A DNA stretch of 64,000 bases from Sporolactobacillus sp. CQH2019 (GTDB lineage Bacteria; Bacillota; Bacilli; Bacillales; Sporolactobacillaceae): the NCBI RefSeq assembly GCF_028765345.1, contig NZ_JARAJZ010000008.1:62854-126853 (forward strand), given 5' to 3'. The position numbers and the translations under genes were made by a program. Below, one piece after another: positions 46,847 through 57,111 of the stretch (position 1 is the first letter of the stretch; each line of letters starts with the position of its first letter). The notes beneath the pieces were generated by a model. That model saw only the letters and a program-made list of their open reading frames with translations. It was not told where the DNA came from and made no database searches.

Positions 46847-46881
46847 AAATAAAACATCCTGCCTGTAGCGGCAGGATGTTC
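46847..46881 (-). terminator. Terminator of pflA
   Basis: Perfect 11-bp stem AACATCCTGCC / GGCAGGATGTT with six-base loop, followed on the minus strand by TTATTTTTTT. Confidence 0.9.
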
Positions 46882-46885
46882 TGCT

Positions 46886-47647
46886 TCATTCGGGAATAGC
46901 AACAAGACCTTCCTCAAGATTCCGCCGAAACAACTGATAGGCCCTCTTCAGTTCCTGGTCGGAGGGAGGCTGGACTTCTTTTAATTCATAATTGAGTCCG
47001 AGTGCCTCCCATTTATAGATACCCATCTTATGGTAGGGCAGAATTTCGACACGCTCGACGTTATCGAGTGTGCTGATGAATTTGCCGAGCCGGTCGAGGT
47101 CGTCCTCGGAATCGGTCACTCCGGGGACGAGGACATGGCGGATCCAGACCGGAATGTTCTTGTCTGCCAGAAGCCGGGCGAAAGCGAGGATGTTTTTATT
47201 CGGCAGGCCGGTCAGCCATTTGTGCTTGTCGGAATCGATTTCTTTCAGATCCAGCAGAATAAGATCCGTGTAGTTCGCCAATTGATCAAAAGCTCTGTGG
47301 AAAAAAGGCGCATCGACATAACAGCCTCCCGATGTGTCAATTGCTGTATGGATGCCGATTGCTTTGCACGCTTTGAACAGCTCCGTAAGAAACGGCATCT
47401 GCAGCAGCGGCTCTCCGCCGCTGACCGTTATGCCTCCGCCGGACGACCGAATAAACGGAAGGTAATCTTTTAATTCGCCGACAATCTGTTCAACGCTGAT
47501 CGATTTTCCGCTGCCGATTTCCCGGGTATCGACATTATGGCAGTATTTGCAGCGCAGGGGGCAGCCCTGCAGAAACACCACGAAGCGAATGCCGGGTCCG
47601 TCAACCGTGCCGAAAGATTCAATCGAATGGATATTGCCCGCAACCAT
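46886..47647 (-). CDS. pflA: Pyruvate formate-lyase activating enzyme
   Basis: ATG 47647 with GGGAGGAGGG upstream; 253 residues. A radical SAM enzyme with the cluster motif CPLRCKYC (Cys29, Cys33, Cys36), the GGEPLLQ region and N-terminal HSIESFGTVDGPGIRFVVF. It generates the glycyl radical on PflB. It lies 48 bases downstream of pflB on the same strand, so both are one operon, expected to be active without oxygen. Confidence 0.96.
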   Translation of the reverse strand: MVAGNIHSIESFGTVDGPGIRFVVFLQGCPLRCKYCHNVDTREIGSGKSISVEQIVGELKDYLPFIRSSGGGITVSGGEPLLQMPFLTELFKACKAIGIHTAIDTSGGCYVDAPFFHRAFDQLANYTDLILLDLKEIDSDKHKWLTGLPNKNILAFARLLADKNIPVWIRHVLVPGVTDSEDDLDRLGKFISTLDNVERVEILPYHKMGIYKWEALGLNYELKEVQPPSDQELKRAYQLFRRNLEEGLVAIPE

Positions 47648-47695
47648 GTTATCCCTCCTCCCGGCTCATCATCTTCATTGGCCGGATACAGCCGC

Positions 47696-49945
47696 TCATA
47701 TCGATTCATGGAATGTGCGGTGCACGACTTCAAGCTGCTGTTCACGAGTAAGTTTAATAAAGTTAACGGCATAACCGGACACACGGATGGTCAGCTGCGG
47801 ATACTTTTCAGGGTGATCCATGGCATCAAGCAGCGTTTCGCGGTTAAACACGTTGATATTAATGTGATGACCCCCTTTCTCGGCATAGCCGTCAAGCATG
47901 GCTATTAAGTTTGCAACTCTCGTTTCTTTTCCTTTTCCGAGTGCCTGAGGCACGATCGAAAATGTGTTTGAAATGCCGTCCAGTGCATAGCGGTACGGGA
48001 GCTTGGCGACAGAAGTCAGCGAGGCAAGCGCTCCTTTTGTGTCGCGTCCGTGCATCGGATTGGCGCCCGGAGCAAAAGGTTCGCCCTTTTTGCGGCTGTC
48101 CGGCGTGTTTCCCGTTTTCTTTCCGTAAACGACATTGGACGTGATCGTCAGAACCGACAGAGTCGGTACCGACTCGCGATAGGTTTCGGTCTTTTTCAGC
48201 TTCGTCATGAACCGTTTCACCAGATCAACGGCAATAGAGTCGACACGATCGTCGTTGTTGCCGTATTTCGGGAAATCGCCCTCCGTATTAAAATCTACGG
48301 CCAGGCCGTTTTCGTCGCGAACAACATGAACCTTCGCGTACTTGATCGCGCTCAGGGAATCCGCGGCGACGCTCAGTCCCGCGATACCCGTCGCCATCGT
48401 ACGCAGGATATGCGTGTCATGAAGCGCCATCTCGCTGCGTTCGTAGCAGTATCTATCGTGCATGTAATGAATCACATTGAGCGTGTTGATATAAAGATCG
48501 GCAAGCCAATCCATCATCCGGTCGAATTTAGCCATCACATCGTCATAATCCAGCACGTCGTCTGTCACCGGGGCGTAAGGAGGCGCAACCTGAACCTTCT
48601 GAATTTCATCGACACCGCCGTTGATCGCATAAAGCAGCGTCTTGGCCAGATTTGCCCGGGCGCCGAAGAATTGCATCTGTTTGCCGATGCGCATCGCCGA
48701 CACGCAGCAGGCAATGCCGTAGTCGTCGCCGTATTCGACACGCATCAGATCGTCGTTCTCATATTGAATCGCACTTGTTTTGATCGAAATCCTGGCGCAG
48801 TATTTCTTGAATGCTTCGGGCAGCTGTTTGGACCAGAGAACGGTCAGGTTCGGTTCCGGCGCGGGCCCGAGATTTTCAAGAGTATGCAGGAAACGGAATG
48901 AATTCCTGGTCACCAGCGAACGGCCGTCGACAGCCATGCCCCCCAGTGATTCTGTTACCCATGTCGGGTCGCCGCTAAACAATTCATTATAGTCCGGTGT
49001 GCGGGCGAATTTCACAAGACGAAGTTTCATGACAAAGTGGTCGACCAGTTCCTGGACTTCCGATTCTGTCAAAAGATGTTTGGCCAGATCTCTCTCAATA
49101 TAGATGTCAAGGAATGTCGAGGTACGGCCAAGGCTCATAGCGGCCCCGTTCTGTTCTTTTACCGAAGCGAGATATCCGAAATACAGCCACTGAAAAGCTT
49201 CTCTCGCATTCTTTGCCGGTTTGGAAATATCGAAGCCGTAATCAGCCGCCATCGTTTTCATATCCCTCAGCGCACGGATCTGTTCCGTCAGTTCTTCTCT
49301 GAGCCGAATGACGTCCTCCGTCATTTTGCTGCCTGTATTCTTTTTATCGATTTTCTTCTGTTCAATAAGGTAATCGACTCCGTAAAGTGCGACGCGGCGG
49401 TAGTCGCCGATGATCCTTCCGCGTCCGTACGCGTCGGGGAGGCCGGTGATAATACCGACGTGACGGGCCAGTTTCATTTCATCCGTATAGGCGTCGAACA
49501 CACCCTGATTATGCGTTTTTCGGTAATCGGTAAAAATTTTTTCCATTTCGTCGCTGACCTTATAACCGTATGATTCGCAGGCCAGCTTTGCCACGCGGAT
49601 GCCGCCGAAAGGCATCAGCGCACGTTTGAACGGCTGATCGGTCTGGACGCCGACTATCTTTTCAATGTCTTTATTCAAATAACCGGGTTTGTGCGATGTC
49701 ATCGTGGATACGACTTCAGTATCCAGATCCAGCACGCCGCCTTTTTTTCTTTCTTCTTCGGACAGCTGCATCACTTGTTTCCAAAGCCGTTCCGTATTTG
49801 GGGTCGGCCCTGCGAGAAAGGATTCGTCACCGTCATAGGAGGTCAGATTTTTCATGATAAAATCACGGACGTCTATTTCTCTTTTCCAGTTCCCGTCGAC
49901 AAATCCGTCCCACGCTGCGCTATTTCTCTCCATTACGGCTTCCAT
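47696..49945 (-). CDS. pflB: Formate C-acetyltransferase (pyruvate formate-lyase)
   Basis: ATG 49945 with GAAGGAGGATG upstream; 749 residues. The adjacent catalytic cysteines are in [13 protein letters not shown] and the glycyl-radical glycine is Gly724 in [11 protein letters not shown]. It splits pyruvate with CoA into acetyl-CoA and formate in anaerobic fermentation. Upstream are a TATAAT, a cre-like site and a TGTGA-N8-TCACA palindrome, consistent with control by carbon source and oxygen. Confidence 0.97.
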   Translation of the reverse strand: MEAVMERNSAAWDGFVDGNWKREIDVRDFIMKNLTSYDGDESFLAGPTPNTERLWKQVMQLSEEERKKGGVLDLDTEVVSTMTSHKPGYLNKDIEKIVGVQTDQPFKRALMPFGGIRVAKLACESYGYKVSDEMEKIFTDYRKTHNQGVFDAYTDEMKLARHVGIITGLPDAYGRGRIIGDYRRVALYGVDYLIEQKKIDKKNTGSKMTEDVIRLREELTEQIRALRDMKTMAADYGFDISKPAKNAREAFQWLYFGYLASVKEQNGAAMSLGRTSTFLDIYIERDLAKHLLTESEVQELVDHFVMKLRLVKFARTPDYNELFSGDPTWVTESLGGMAVDGRSLVTRNSFRFLHTLENLGPAPEPNLTVLWSKQLPEAFKKYCARISIKTSAIQYENDDLMRVEYGDDYGIACCVSAMRIGKQMQFFGARANLAKTLLYAINGGVDEIQKVQVAPPYAPVTDDVLDYDDVMAKFDRMMDWLADLYINTLNVIHYMHDRYCYERSEMALHDTHILRTMATGIAGLSVAADSLSAIKYAKVHVVRDENGLAVDFNTEGDFPKYGNNDDRVDSIAVDLVKRFMTKLKKTETYRESVPTLSVLTITSNVVYGKKTGNTPDSRKKGEPFAPGANPMHGRDTKGALASLTSVAKLPYRYALDGISNTFSIVPQALGKGKETRVANLIAMLDGYAEKGGHHININVFNRETLLDAMDHPEKYPQLTIRVSGYAVNFIKLTREQQLEVVHRTFHESI

Positions 49946-49993
49946 GGTTTTTCATCCTCCTTCGTGTAGAGTAAATGTATCTACTCTCCCATC

Positions 49994-50048
49994 ATTATAG
50001 CTCAATATTAGAAAACGCTTTCATTCCATCTGTGACAATTTGTTCACA
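49994..50048 (-). promoter_or_regulatory. pfl promoter region: -10, cre-like site and Crp/Fnr-type palindrome
   Basis: Minus-strand TATAAT (49994-49999). A cre-like TGAAAGCGTTTTCT (50010-50023) overlaps the -35 position. The palindrome TGTGA-N8-TCACA (50031-50048) is centred about 52 bp upstream of the likely start. The arms match Fnr sites, but the N8 spacer differs from the N6 of Bacillus Fnr. Confidence 0.55.
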
Positions 50049-50153
50049 ATAGTTGAACCCGGCTTTTTCAGAAGTATCTTAAGCGTTTTCCGGAAATGGG
50101 GCGCATCCATCACCGGCATTTGGTCTAAATCATCACCGCTAAAAAAAATTTGT

Positions 50154-50159
50154 TATAAT
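50154..50159 (+). promoter_or_regulatory. Extended -10 before the zinc-ribbon gene
   Basis: TGTTATAAT: perfect -10 with upstream TG, 38 bases before the start; no clear -35. Confidence 0.5.
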
Positions 50160-50196
50160 AAAATAAGGGGAATTATACAGAAGGGGAGCGATGAAG

Positions 50197-50511
50197 ATGA
50201 ATTGTCCGGCATGCGAAGATGTGCGAATGAAAGAAATGGAGCGGGACGGCGTGATCATCGATATCTGCCCGAGCTGCAAGGGAGTCTGGCTGGACCGCGG
50301 AGAGCTGGAAAAAATTACGGAGCGAGTAAGAGAAATCCGACAGCCGTTTAATCAATGGTACGAACAAGACGACAGGGAATATGAAGATTGGCACGACCGC
50401 AGACATGACGATCACGAGCATCATGATCGGGACGATGACAGACATTCGGAGTATCCCCGGAAGAAAAAGAAGAAATCCGTACTGGATATGCTGGGGGACA
50501 TGTTTGATTGA
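50197..50511 (+). CDS. TFIIB-type zinc-ribbon protein
   Basis: ATG 50197 is placed eight bases after AAGGGGAG (the ATG at 50191 is too close); 104 residues. The zinc ribbon has CPAC near the N-terminus and ICPSCKGVWLDRGELEK, the typical zf-TFIIB pattern. A long His/Asp-rich tail (DDHEHHDRDDDRHSEYP) ends in basic and amphipathic helices. Small proteins of this family are common in Bacillales and their function is not established. Followed by a terminator. Confidence 0.8.
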   Translation: MNCPACEDVRMKEMERDGVIIDICPSCKGVWLDRGELEKITERVREIRQPFNQWYEQDDREYEDWHDRRHDDHEHHDRDDDRHSEYPRKKKKKSVLDMLGDMFD

Positions 50512-50542
50512 ATGATTCTTTGATAAATGCTTTGACAATATA

Positions 50543-50577
50543 AAATCCGTCCGGATTCTCTTCGAACGGATTTTTTT
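50543..50577 (+). terminator. Terminator after the zinc-ribbon gene
   Basis: Stem AAATCCGT / ACGGATTT followed by T7. Confidence 0.85.
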
Positions 50578-50994
50578 GTATAAAGTAAGAAAATGAGCGG
50601 ATTTTTTTATCGGCGGGCGATTCAGGCGTTGCGATTGCCCGGCATCGGGACGCCGTTCCCCCCTGTCCTAAACGGCAACCGCTGCCCGACGTTGATGATC
50701 AATCTTTTTTTGTTCCGTCCGTGATGATACGGAATTTTTCCGGTGCACGATCGTGCGGCCAGCTTCCGCAGCAGAGCTGATGGCGTCCCGGGCAAGTTAA
50801 AGAGATTGTTTTTATTAACCTGTCTGTTCGCTTTTAATAGCGTATTTTTTTGAGAAAAGCCCGGCAGACGCACGGCCTTATTCGTTGATCCTATATAATG
50901 ATAGTACATGCTCTTTGTGCCGGAAACGGCGCATTCGAGAATTTATCGGCAGATCCGAGGGTATAAAACAGAATGAAAGGAAGTTGTCCGCAAA
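50578..50994. other. Intergenic region before the amidotransferase gene
   Basis: No gene seen; a minus-strand frame at 50622-50909 has no ribosome-binding site or family motif. TATAAT at 50894-50899 is a likely -10 for the next gene. Confidence 0.45.
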
Positions 50995-51702
50995 ATGCAT
51001 ATTCATTACTTTCAGCATGTTCCGTTTGAGTCGCCCGGGAACATTGCCGTCTGGGCGGCAGAAAGGCATTATTCGTTCATCGGGACGCATTTTTTTGAAT
51101 CGCATAAGCTTCCGGATGCAGAAAATATCGATTTGCTGGTGATTATGGGCGGGCCGATGAATATTTATGAGGAAGAAAAGTATCCCTGGCTCCGCAAAGA
51201 GAAAAAATTTATCCGGGACGTTCTGGAGCGCGGGCTGCCGGTTCTCGGTATTTGCCTGGGTGCCCAGCTGCTTGCCGATTGTCTTGGCGGGAAAATTTAT
51301 CCGGGGGAAGAAAAAGAGATCGGCTGGTTTCCGGTCTTTTTCCCGGAAAACAGGAAGGGCCCGTTTCGGCTTTTCCCCGGCACACTGGATGTGTTCCACT
51401 GGCACGGCGATACCTTCACGCTCCCTGAAGGCGCGGTGCGGACGGCTTCCAGCGCTGCCTGCAGAAATCAGGCCTTTATCTACGGCGATCGCGCCGCCGG
51501 CCTGCAGTTCCACATCGAAATGAACGAGGAAACTATCAGCCGTCTGATCGCTCAGTCTCAAGATGAGCCGGAAGGCGGGCGTTTTATTCAGAAGAAGCGG
51601 GAGATGACCGGCCGGCCGGATAAAATTGAAAGAAATAAGACACTGTTATTCCGCTTCCTCGATGAATTTTTAAAGGGAGCATCGGCCGGCGGACCGCAAT
51701 AG
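50995..51702 (+). CDS. Class I glutamine amidotransferase-like protein
   Basis: ATG 50995 with AAAGGAAG upstream; 235 residues. Stand-alone GATase1 domain: oxyanion region VIMGGPMNIYEEE, nucleophile Cys in GICLGAQLLADCLGG, and the His-Glu pair in LQFHIEMNEE. Close relatives are annotated as GMP synthase-like amidotransferases (YfeJ/GuaA-like) but lack the synthase domain; substrates in this subgroup include gamma-glutamyl compounds. Function beyond glutaminase-type chemistry is uncertain. Confidence 0.85.
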   Translation: MHIHYFQHVPFESPGNIAVWAAERHYSFIGTHFFESHKLPDAENIDLLVIMGGPMNIYEEEKYPWLRKEKKFIRDVLERGLPVLGICLGAQLLADCLGGKIYPGEEKEIGWFPVFFPENRKGPFRLFPGTLDVFHWHGDTFTLPEGAVRTASSAACRNQAFIYGDRAAGLQFHIEMNEETISRLIAQSQDEPEGGRFIQKKREMTGRPDKIERNKTLLFRFLDEFLKGASAGGPQ

Positions 51703-51715
51703 CAATAAGTGCCGG

Positions 51716-52540
51716 TTAGATTAAACCGTATGCTTCGAGTGCGGCCGGAATGCCGTCCTCGTCATTGGACAGCGTCGTCGCATCGGCGCCTGCTTTGACT
51801 TGATCCGGGGCATTGCCCATTGCGATGCCGGCGCCGGCAAAACGCAGCAGGTCCAGATCGTTGAAGTTGTCGCCGAACGCCATGGTTTCTTCCCTTTTAA
51901 CATGGCAGGATTCCATCAGCAGAGCCGCGGCTGCCGACTTGCCGGCTCTTTTCGCAATGATCTCCAGATAAGAAGGTTTCGATTTATAGAACGAAGCACT
52001 AATCCCGTTTTCCGTCAGCACCGTTTCAAGAGAATCGATGGCCGCGGGAGGTCCCATGCACAGGACTTTGTTGATTGCGGGGAAATCTTTATTCATGCCG
52101 TCGTCCGCAAAATGCAAAAGATGGGTCCGGGTACCTGTGATCGCCTGTTCCTGTGTAATCCAGGCATTATCCGGTTCCGGAACAAACCATTTATCCGGGC
52201 TGTAGGCGGACACGCTGATAGCGGGGAAATGCTTATGGACCAAGTCATAAATAGAAAAGATTATATTCGGCTCGATGGGCCTGCTGAGCATCACATTTCT
52301 CAGACCGTCCGATTTTTCGCAACCGAGAATCAGCGCTCCGCCGTAACAAATGATCGGATCGGAAATGGCAAGTTCATGCTGCAGAGGAAGTATTCCGTCC
52401 GGCATGCGCGCGGAAACTAAAATAAAAGGGATGCCCTTTTGTGACAAATCATGAACAGACCGGCGTGTTTTTTTGCTGATTTGATGGCTGGAGTTGAGCA
52501 GTGTTCCGTCGATGTCGCTGAAGACAAGTTTAATAGACAT
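51716..52540 (-). CDS. Cof-type HAD phosphatase
   Basis: ATG 52540 with GAAGGAG upstream; 274 residues. HAD motif I FSDIDGTLLNS, motif II LVSARMPDG, and motif IV FGDNFNDLDLLRFAG with the type C2B cap between them. Such enzymes dephosphorylate sugar phosphates or flavin precursors. The DeoR regulator gene lies 50 bases upstream on the same strand, suggesting a two-gene unit for control of sugar-phosphate levels. Confidence 0.88.
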   Translation of the reverse strand: MSIKLVFSDIDGTLLNSSHQISKKTRRSVHDLSQKGIPFILVSARMPDGILPLQHELAISDPIICYGGALILGCEKSDGLRNVMLSRPIEPNIIFSIYDLVHKHFPAISVSAYSPDKWFVPEPDNAWITQEQAITGTRTHLLHFADDGMNKDFPAINKVLCMGPPAAIDSLETVLTENGISASFYKSKPSYLEIIAKRAGKSAAAALLMESCHVKREETMAFGDNFNDLDLLRFAGAGIAMGNAPDQVKAGADATTLSNDEDGIPAALEAYGLI

Positions 52541-52590
52541 TTTATCTCCTTCGAATATTTATTTTGGGCGCTTTTAGACAGCGTTTCCGG

Positions 52591-53346
52591 CTATTTCGCA
52601 ATCATGAGTTCCGTCCCGTACAGCGATAAAGTATGCATGAAGGGTGCGGGCGGTCTTTCGCTGGTGATCAGTGTATCGACGTTTTCCCAGCCGAGTCCTT
52701 TAAAACGGCTCACTTTTGTGAATTTCTTGCTGTCGGCAAGGACGATGGTCCGGTCGGACCGGGCAGCGGCTGTTCCTTTTATAAAAGCGTCATCTTTATC
52801 GTGATAGTAAAAACCGTCTTCCGCTATCGCCGCCGCGCCGAGAAAGGAACAGTCAAAGCGGATCCGCTCAAGCTGACGGGCACTTTCGCTATCAAACAGA
52901 TAACGATTTGTCTTGTTGAGCGCCCCGCCAAAGAGAAAGACGGTCGATCGGGCCCGATCGGACAATATTTCGGCAATATCCAGGGAGTGGGTGTATACGG
53001 CGGTTTCTATGTCGAGCTGTCTTGCCATCGCTGACACGGTGGTCGATGTATCAAAGAAATAGTGGCCCTTCTCGTGAATGAACGAAAGAGCCGTTGATCC
53101 AATCCGTGTCTTCTCGTCGGAAAAAGTTTGAAGTCTTTCCCGGTATGCCAATACTGTGTTTTGTAAATCGGGCAAGGCAATGCCGCCGTGCGTCCGGATT
53201 GCCGCGCCCTGCTCGGTCAGTTTGACAATGTCTCTCCTGGCTGTGTCGCGCGAAATATGAAGGTGGGCGCATATCTCGTTTACGGACATACTTTGATGGG
53301 TTTTCAAATAATCGAGAATACTGACCAGACGTTCTTCTTGATACAC
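52591..53346 (-). CDS. DeoR-family transcriptional regulator
   Basis: GTG 53346 lies nine bases after GGGAG; the ATG further upstream overlaps that site. 251 residues. The N-terminal winged helix reads YQEERLVSILDYLKTHQ then ICAHLHISRDTARRDIVKL, and the C-terminal sugar-phosphate-sensing domain includes YFFDTSTTVSAMARQL and SFLGAAAIAEDGFYYHD. It probably represses nearby sugar genes; the adjacent HAD phosphatase on the same strand is the likely partner. Confidence 0.88.
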   Translation of the reverse strand: MYQEERLVSILDYLKTHQSMSVNEICAHLHISRDTARRDIVKLTEQGAAIRTHGGIALPDLQNTVLAYRERLQTFSDEKTRIGSTALSFIHEKGHYFFDTSTTVSAMARQLDIETAVYTHSLDIAEILSDRARSTVFLFGGALNKTNRYLFDSESARQLERIRFDCSFLGAAAIAEDGFYYHDKDDAFIKGTAAARSDRTIVLADSKKFTKVSRFKGLGWENVDTLITSERPPAPFMHTLSLYGTELMIAK

Positions 53347-53582
53347 AGCATTCATCTCCCTGCTAAGCAATTGTAATTCATAATGCCTTTTTTATCAAGC
53401 GATTTTAAGCATTTATTTTAAAACATTACGCTTATATAAGTATTTTGGCTGTTCTGTTTCACAATTGATACACTAAAAGTGTCTTATGTTAAAATAACAG
53501 TGAAATCATTTCAGCCCGTATAGTCTAAATGATTCGGAAACGGTGTTTTCAGAAATAAATTTTTCACTGCGGAGGAATCAAA

Positions 53583-56423
53583 ATGAAAAGAATCGACCGC
53601 ATTTATCAACAACTGGAGGAAAAGTGCGATACTTTGACGAAAGATCAGCTGCTGGACCGTGAGGGTTTTTCGGCAAATGAGCTCGCGGACGATCTGGAAA
53701 TGCTGAGAAACAACGTCAGCCTTGAACTGAACAATCTTGTTCGGCTGGGAAAGGTCATTAAAATAAAAAAACGCCCCGTATTGTATATTCCCCGGGACAC
53801 GGTAAAGAAAAATTACGGCTATATCATCGACAATACCATTCTGGACATTCCATCATTGAAGGAACTCTACCAGGCCAAAGAGAAGGCGGACATTGACAAG
53901 GATGAAGATCCGTTCAGCCTGCTGATTGGTTCGGAAGGGAGTCTGAAGAAACTGACAAGCCAGGCCAAGGCGGCTGTTGTTTATCCTCCGCGCGGCCTGC
54001 ATACGCTGATCCTCGGACCGACCGGTTCAGGAAAGACATTGTTTGCCCATATGATGCACAATTACGCTATCTATATGAAGAGAATGGATAAGGACTCTCC
54101 CTTTATTGTGTTTAACTGTGCGGACTACTATAACAATCCGCAGCTTCTGATTTCACAAATTTTCGGCCATGCCAAGGGCGCTTTTACAGGAGCGGAAAAC
54201 GATAAACAGGGTCTGGTGGAGAAAGCGGACGGCGGCATTCTGTTTCTCGATGAGGTCCATCGCCTTCCGCCCGAAGGACAGGAAATGATCTTCTATTTTA
54301 TGGATACGGGGCGCTACAACAGGCTGGGCGAGACAGAGAAAAGAAGACAGGCCCAGGTTCTGATTATTGCAGCGACTACCGAAGATCCGTCTTCCTCGTT
54401 TCTGCAGACGTTCCTGCGGCGGATCCCGATTACGATCACAATGCCGTCGTTTCATGAACGGCAGACGAGAGAAAAAGTGGATCTGACCAAATATCTGCTG
54501 TCGAAGGAAGCAAAGCGGATTCATAAAAACATTAAAGTGAATGAAGACGTGATCAAGGCGCTGATCGGCAGTGTCACTTTCGGCAATGTCGGACAGCTGA
54601 AATCAAATATTCAATTTGTCTGCGCGCAGGGATTCCTTGACAGTATGGACAGTCCGTATGTGAATCTGTATGTCAAAATGCTGCCCGAAGAGATGAAAGA
54701 AGGACTCAGCCTCATTTCGAGAAATGCCAGGGAAAACGAGGAAATATCGAATTACGTAGGCAAGGTGACGGTAATTACAGACGAGGGAACGAAGGAACTG
54801 GTTGATGACGATGTTTACGAACTTCCTTTTGACATGTACAAAATCATTGAGGATAAGGCGAGCCTGCTTAAGCAGGAGAATGTGGATCCGGCCGAAATCA
54901 ATCGTTTTGTAGCGACGGATATCAAACTGCACATCAAAAGTTTTTACCAGCAGGTCACCAAACGCCCCAACATGAAATTGTCCAAACTGGTGGACGGGCG
55001 TGTAATCGATCTGGCGGAAGAATTGCGGTCGCTGGCCGAGAGTATGCTGAACAAAACCTTTAATGATAAATTTCTTTATTTCATCAGTCTTCATATCGAC
55101 GGTTTTCTCAAGAGAAAAAACAGGCTGAGTGCGGGTGCGCCGACTTCGTATGAAAGGCTGGTTGATGAGAACGAGCCTGAATACCAGGTCGCTTTGAAAA
55201 TGAAGGAGATGATTGAAGAAAAACTGAGAGTCAGACTGCCGAAGGTTGAAGTAATGTACCTGGCAATCCTGCTGGTTTCTGCCAATGAACTGAATCAGAA
55301 AGGGAAAGTCGGCATTGTGGTTGCGGCTCATGGAAATAGTACGGCGACGTCGATCGTCAATGTAACGAAGGAGCTGCTCGGCGATTATAATATTCAGGCT
55401 GTCGATATGCCTCTTGACGTCAGCTTTAAGGTCGTTCTCGATGAAATTGTATCGGTAGTCAGGAAGGTGGATCGCGGGGAAGGGGTATTGATGCTGGTCG
55501 ATATGGGATCGCTTTATTACTTTGAAGAAAAAATCGGCGAAAAATCCGGTATTGAAGTGAAGGCCGTCGATATGGTATCGACGCCGATGGTTCTCGATGC
55601 CGTGCGCAAAGCCAATTTTCTGGACATGGACCTGAAATCGATCATTGCCTCTCTGAGAAACCCGCAGAACTCCGTGGAAGAGGAAATCATTCAGGTGTCC
55701 AAAAATCGCGGAAAACCGAAAGCGATACTGACCATCTGCTCCAGCGGCCAGGGAACGGCGAAAAAAATGGAAGAACTGCTTAGAACCTTTATCAGCGACA
55801 TTACCGATGAGGAGATCCACATCATTCCGATATCTGTCATCGGAATGAATCAAACCGTACAGGAGCTGGAAAAGAAATATACGATCATCGCTTCGATCGG
55901 GGTCAGAAAGCCAAAGGTCAACGCTCCTTTCATCTCACTGGAACACTTCATCGAGGGAGAAGGCCAGCTGACAATTGAGCAGGCCATCAGGAACAAGCAC
56001 ATTCAAATTAAAAACGGCAAAAGCGGGCAATCCGACAAGATCGTCCGCGGGTTGTGCGAAGACAGCTTAAAAATGATGCTGACCTATCTGAATCCCTATC
56101 GGGCCATTTCAACCTTGCTGCACTTCTGCGATAACCTGCAGAAAGAATGGGATGTTCATTTTAAAAATACGACCACGCTCCGGGTAGTGGTCCACAGTGC
56201 CTTTGCTATGGAACGCGCGGTCAGGGGCGAGGTCCTGCATTACAGTAATCCGGTCACGGATGAAAAAAGGGCGGTACTTGCCAGGGTCAGAAACGCTTCG
56301 CAGGTCATCGAAAAGGAAATGAATATCCAGCTGCCCGAGGATGAACTTTTCTATCTTGTTGATCTGCTTCAGGATGAGTTTCCGGACCGGCTGCAAAAAG
56401 CAAAAAGCGTCGAAGCCGACTGA
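53583..56423 (+). CDS. levR: LevR-type sigma-54-dependent PTS regulator
   Basis: ATG 53583 with GCGGAGGAAT upstream; 946 residues. Order: N-terminal winged helix (1-75); AAA+ domain with Walker A GPTGSGKT (145-152) and sigma-54 contact loop GAFTGA (199-204); first PRD (about 455-565); EIIA(Man)-like domain with [14 protein letters not shown] (about 575-690); EIIB-like domain with [14 protein letters not shown] (about 718-800); second PRD (about 830-935). It activates sigma-54 RNA polymerase in response to PTS phosphorylation. A perfect sigma-54 promoter and a mannose-family PTS operon follow directly. The name follows Bacillus LevR; ManR of Listeria is equivalent. Confidence 0.94.
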   Translation: MKRIDRIYQQLEEKCDTLTKDQLLDREGFSANELADDLEMLRNNVSLELNNLVRLGKVIKIKKRPVLYIPRDTVKKNYGYIIDNTILDIPSLKELYQAKEKADIDKDEDPFSLLIGSEGSLKKLTSQAKAAVVYPPRGLHTLILGPTGSGKTLFAHMMHNYAIYMKRMDKDSPFIVFNCADYYNNPQLLISQIFGHAKGAFTGAENDKQGLVEKADGGILFLDEVHRLPPEGQEMIFYFMDTGRYNRLGETEKRRQAQVLIIAATTEDPSSSFLQTFLRRIPITITMPSFHERQTREKVDLTKYLLSKEAKRIHKNIKVNEDVIKALIGSVTFGNVGQLKSNIQFVCAQGFLDSMDSPYVNLYVKMLPEEMKEGLSLISRNARENEEISNYVGKVTVITDEGTKELVDDDVYELPFDMYKIIEDKASLLKQENVDPAEINRFVATDIKLHIKSFYQQVTKRPNMKLSKLVDGRVIDLAEELRSLAESMLNKTFNDKFLYFISLHIDGFLKRKNRLSAGAPTSYERLVDENEPEYQVALKMKEMIEEKLRVRLPKVEVMYLAILLVSANELNQKGKVGIVVAAHGNSTATSIVNVTKELLGDYNIQAVDMPLDVSFKVVLDEIVSVVRKVDRGEGVLMLVDMGSLYYFEEKIGEKSGIEVKAVDMVSTPMVLDAVRKANFLDMDLKSIIASLRNPQNSVEEEIIQVSKNRGKPKAILTICSSGQGTAKKMEELLRTFISDITDEEIHIIPISVIGMNQTVQELEKKYTIIASIGVRKPKVNAPFISLEHFIEGEGQLTIEQAIRNKHIQIKNGKSGQSDKIVRGLCEDSLKMMLTYLNPYRAISTLLHFCDNLQKEWDVHFKNTTTLRVVVHSAFAMERAVRGEVLHYSNPVTDEKRAVLARVRNASQVIEKEMNIQLPEDELFYLVDLLQDEFPDRLQKAKSVEAD

Positions 56424-56438
56424 GCGCTGCCGGATAGA

Positions 56439-56528
56439 AGTGTATTAAATGGGTGTTTAAATGTCTGAAGTGTATTATTTTTGCGGTATAGATTATGTTG
56501 AAACGGTTTCAATAAATATAGTGTATTA
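56439..56528 (+). repeat. Three AGTGTATTA direct repeats upstream of the PTS operon
   Basis: AGTGTATTA at 56439-56447, 56469-56477 and 56520-56528, 30 and 51 bp apart (about three and five helical turns). The palindrome TTGAAAC-G-GTTTCAA (56498-56512) lies among them. They are candidate upstream activator sites for LevR. Confidence 0.5.
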
Positions 56529-56552
56529 AAATAAAAGAATATGCTCTTAATC

Positions 56553-56585
56553 ATCCTCTTTTCGGCCTATGAAAAGAGGATTTTT
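56553..56585 (+). terminator. Terminator after levR
   Basis: Perfect 11-bp stem ATCCTCTTTTC / GAAAAGAGGAT followed by TTTTT. Confidence 0.9.
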
Positions 56586-56622
56586 ACTTATTTTAAATAA
56601 CCGGGGATTTTAATACATAAAT

Positions 56623-56638
56623 TGGCACAGAAATTGCA
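56623..56638 (+). promoter_or_regulatory. Sigma-54 promoter of the mannose-type PTS operon
   Basis: TGGCAC-AGAAA-TTGCA is a perfect match to the -24/-12 consensus TGGCAC-N5-TTGCA, 45 bases before the first PTS gene. Confidence 0.95.
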
Positions 56639-56682
56639 TACTAGAAAAGTGCTGGATAATGTGATGGCAAGGGGGGGAGAAG

Positions 56683-57111
56683 ATGGTCGCACTGATTGTT
56701 GCTACTCATGGCGCATTTTCAAGAGAAATCGTTAAATCTGCAGAAATGATCTTCGGCAAGCAGGATAATCTGGCGACGGTTGAATTTACATCCAATGAAG
56801 GGCCGGATGACCTCAGAAAAAAATATGATCAGGCTCTTCAGAACTTGGATACAAGCGACGGTGTGCTTTTTCTGGTCGATTTATTCGGAGGAAGCCCCTT
56901 TAACGCCGCGTCGAATCTTGTGGCCGATAAAGAAAATATGGACGTTATGACCGGTGTGAATCTGCCTATGTTGATTGAATGCTTTGCACAACGCAATACT
57001 CTGGGTCTAAAGCGGCTGGTCGATACCATCGGAAAAACGGCGGTTGAAGGTGTGAAGTCACTGAGAAAGACACTTGAGGAAACATCAGAAGATTCAGGGG
57101 AGGAATTTTAA
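56683..57111 (+). CDS. Mannose-family PTS component IIA
   Basis: ATG 56683 after AAGGGGGGAG; 142 residues. The phosphorylated histidine is His9 in IVATHGAFSRE, and the fold signature FLVDLFGGSPFNAAS is present. It receives phosphate from HPr and passes it to IIB. First gene of the IIA-IIB-IIC-IID operon; it ends directly against the IIB start. Confidence 0.95.
   Translation: MVALIVATHGAFSREIVKSAEMIFGKQDNLATVEFTSNEGPDDLRKKYDQALQNLDTSDGVLFLVDLFGGSPFNAASNLVADKENMDVMTGVNLPMLIECFAQRNTLGLKRLVDTIGKTAVEGVKSLRKTLEETSEDSGEEF

Noticed and set aside
50031-50048. Rex (NADH-sensing) operator at the pfl promoter
   Set aside because: The outer bases resemble TTGTGAA...TTCACAA, but the spacing is two bases too long for the Rex consensus; a Crp/Fnr-type site fits as well or better.
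50622-50909. 95-residue minus-strand protein
   Set aside because: No start signal, low-information composition and no family resemblance.
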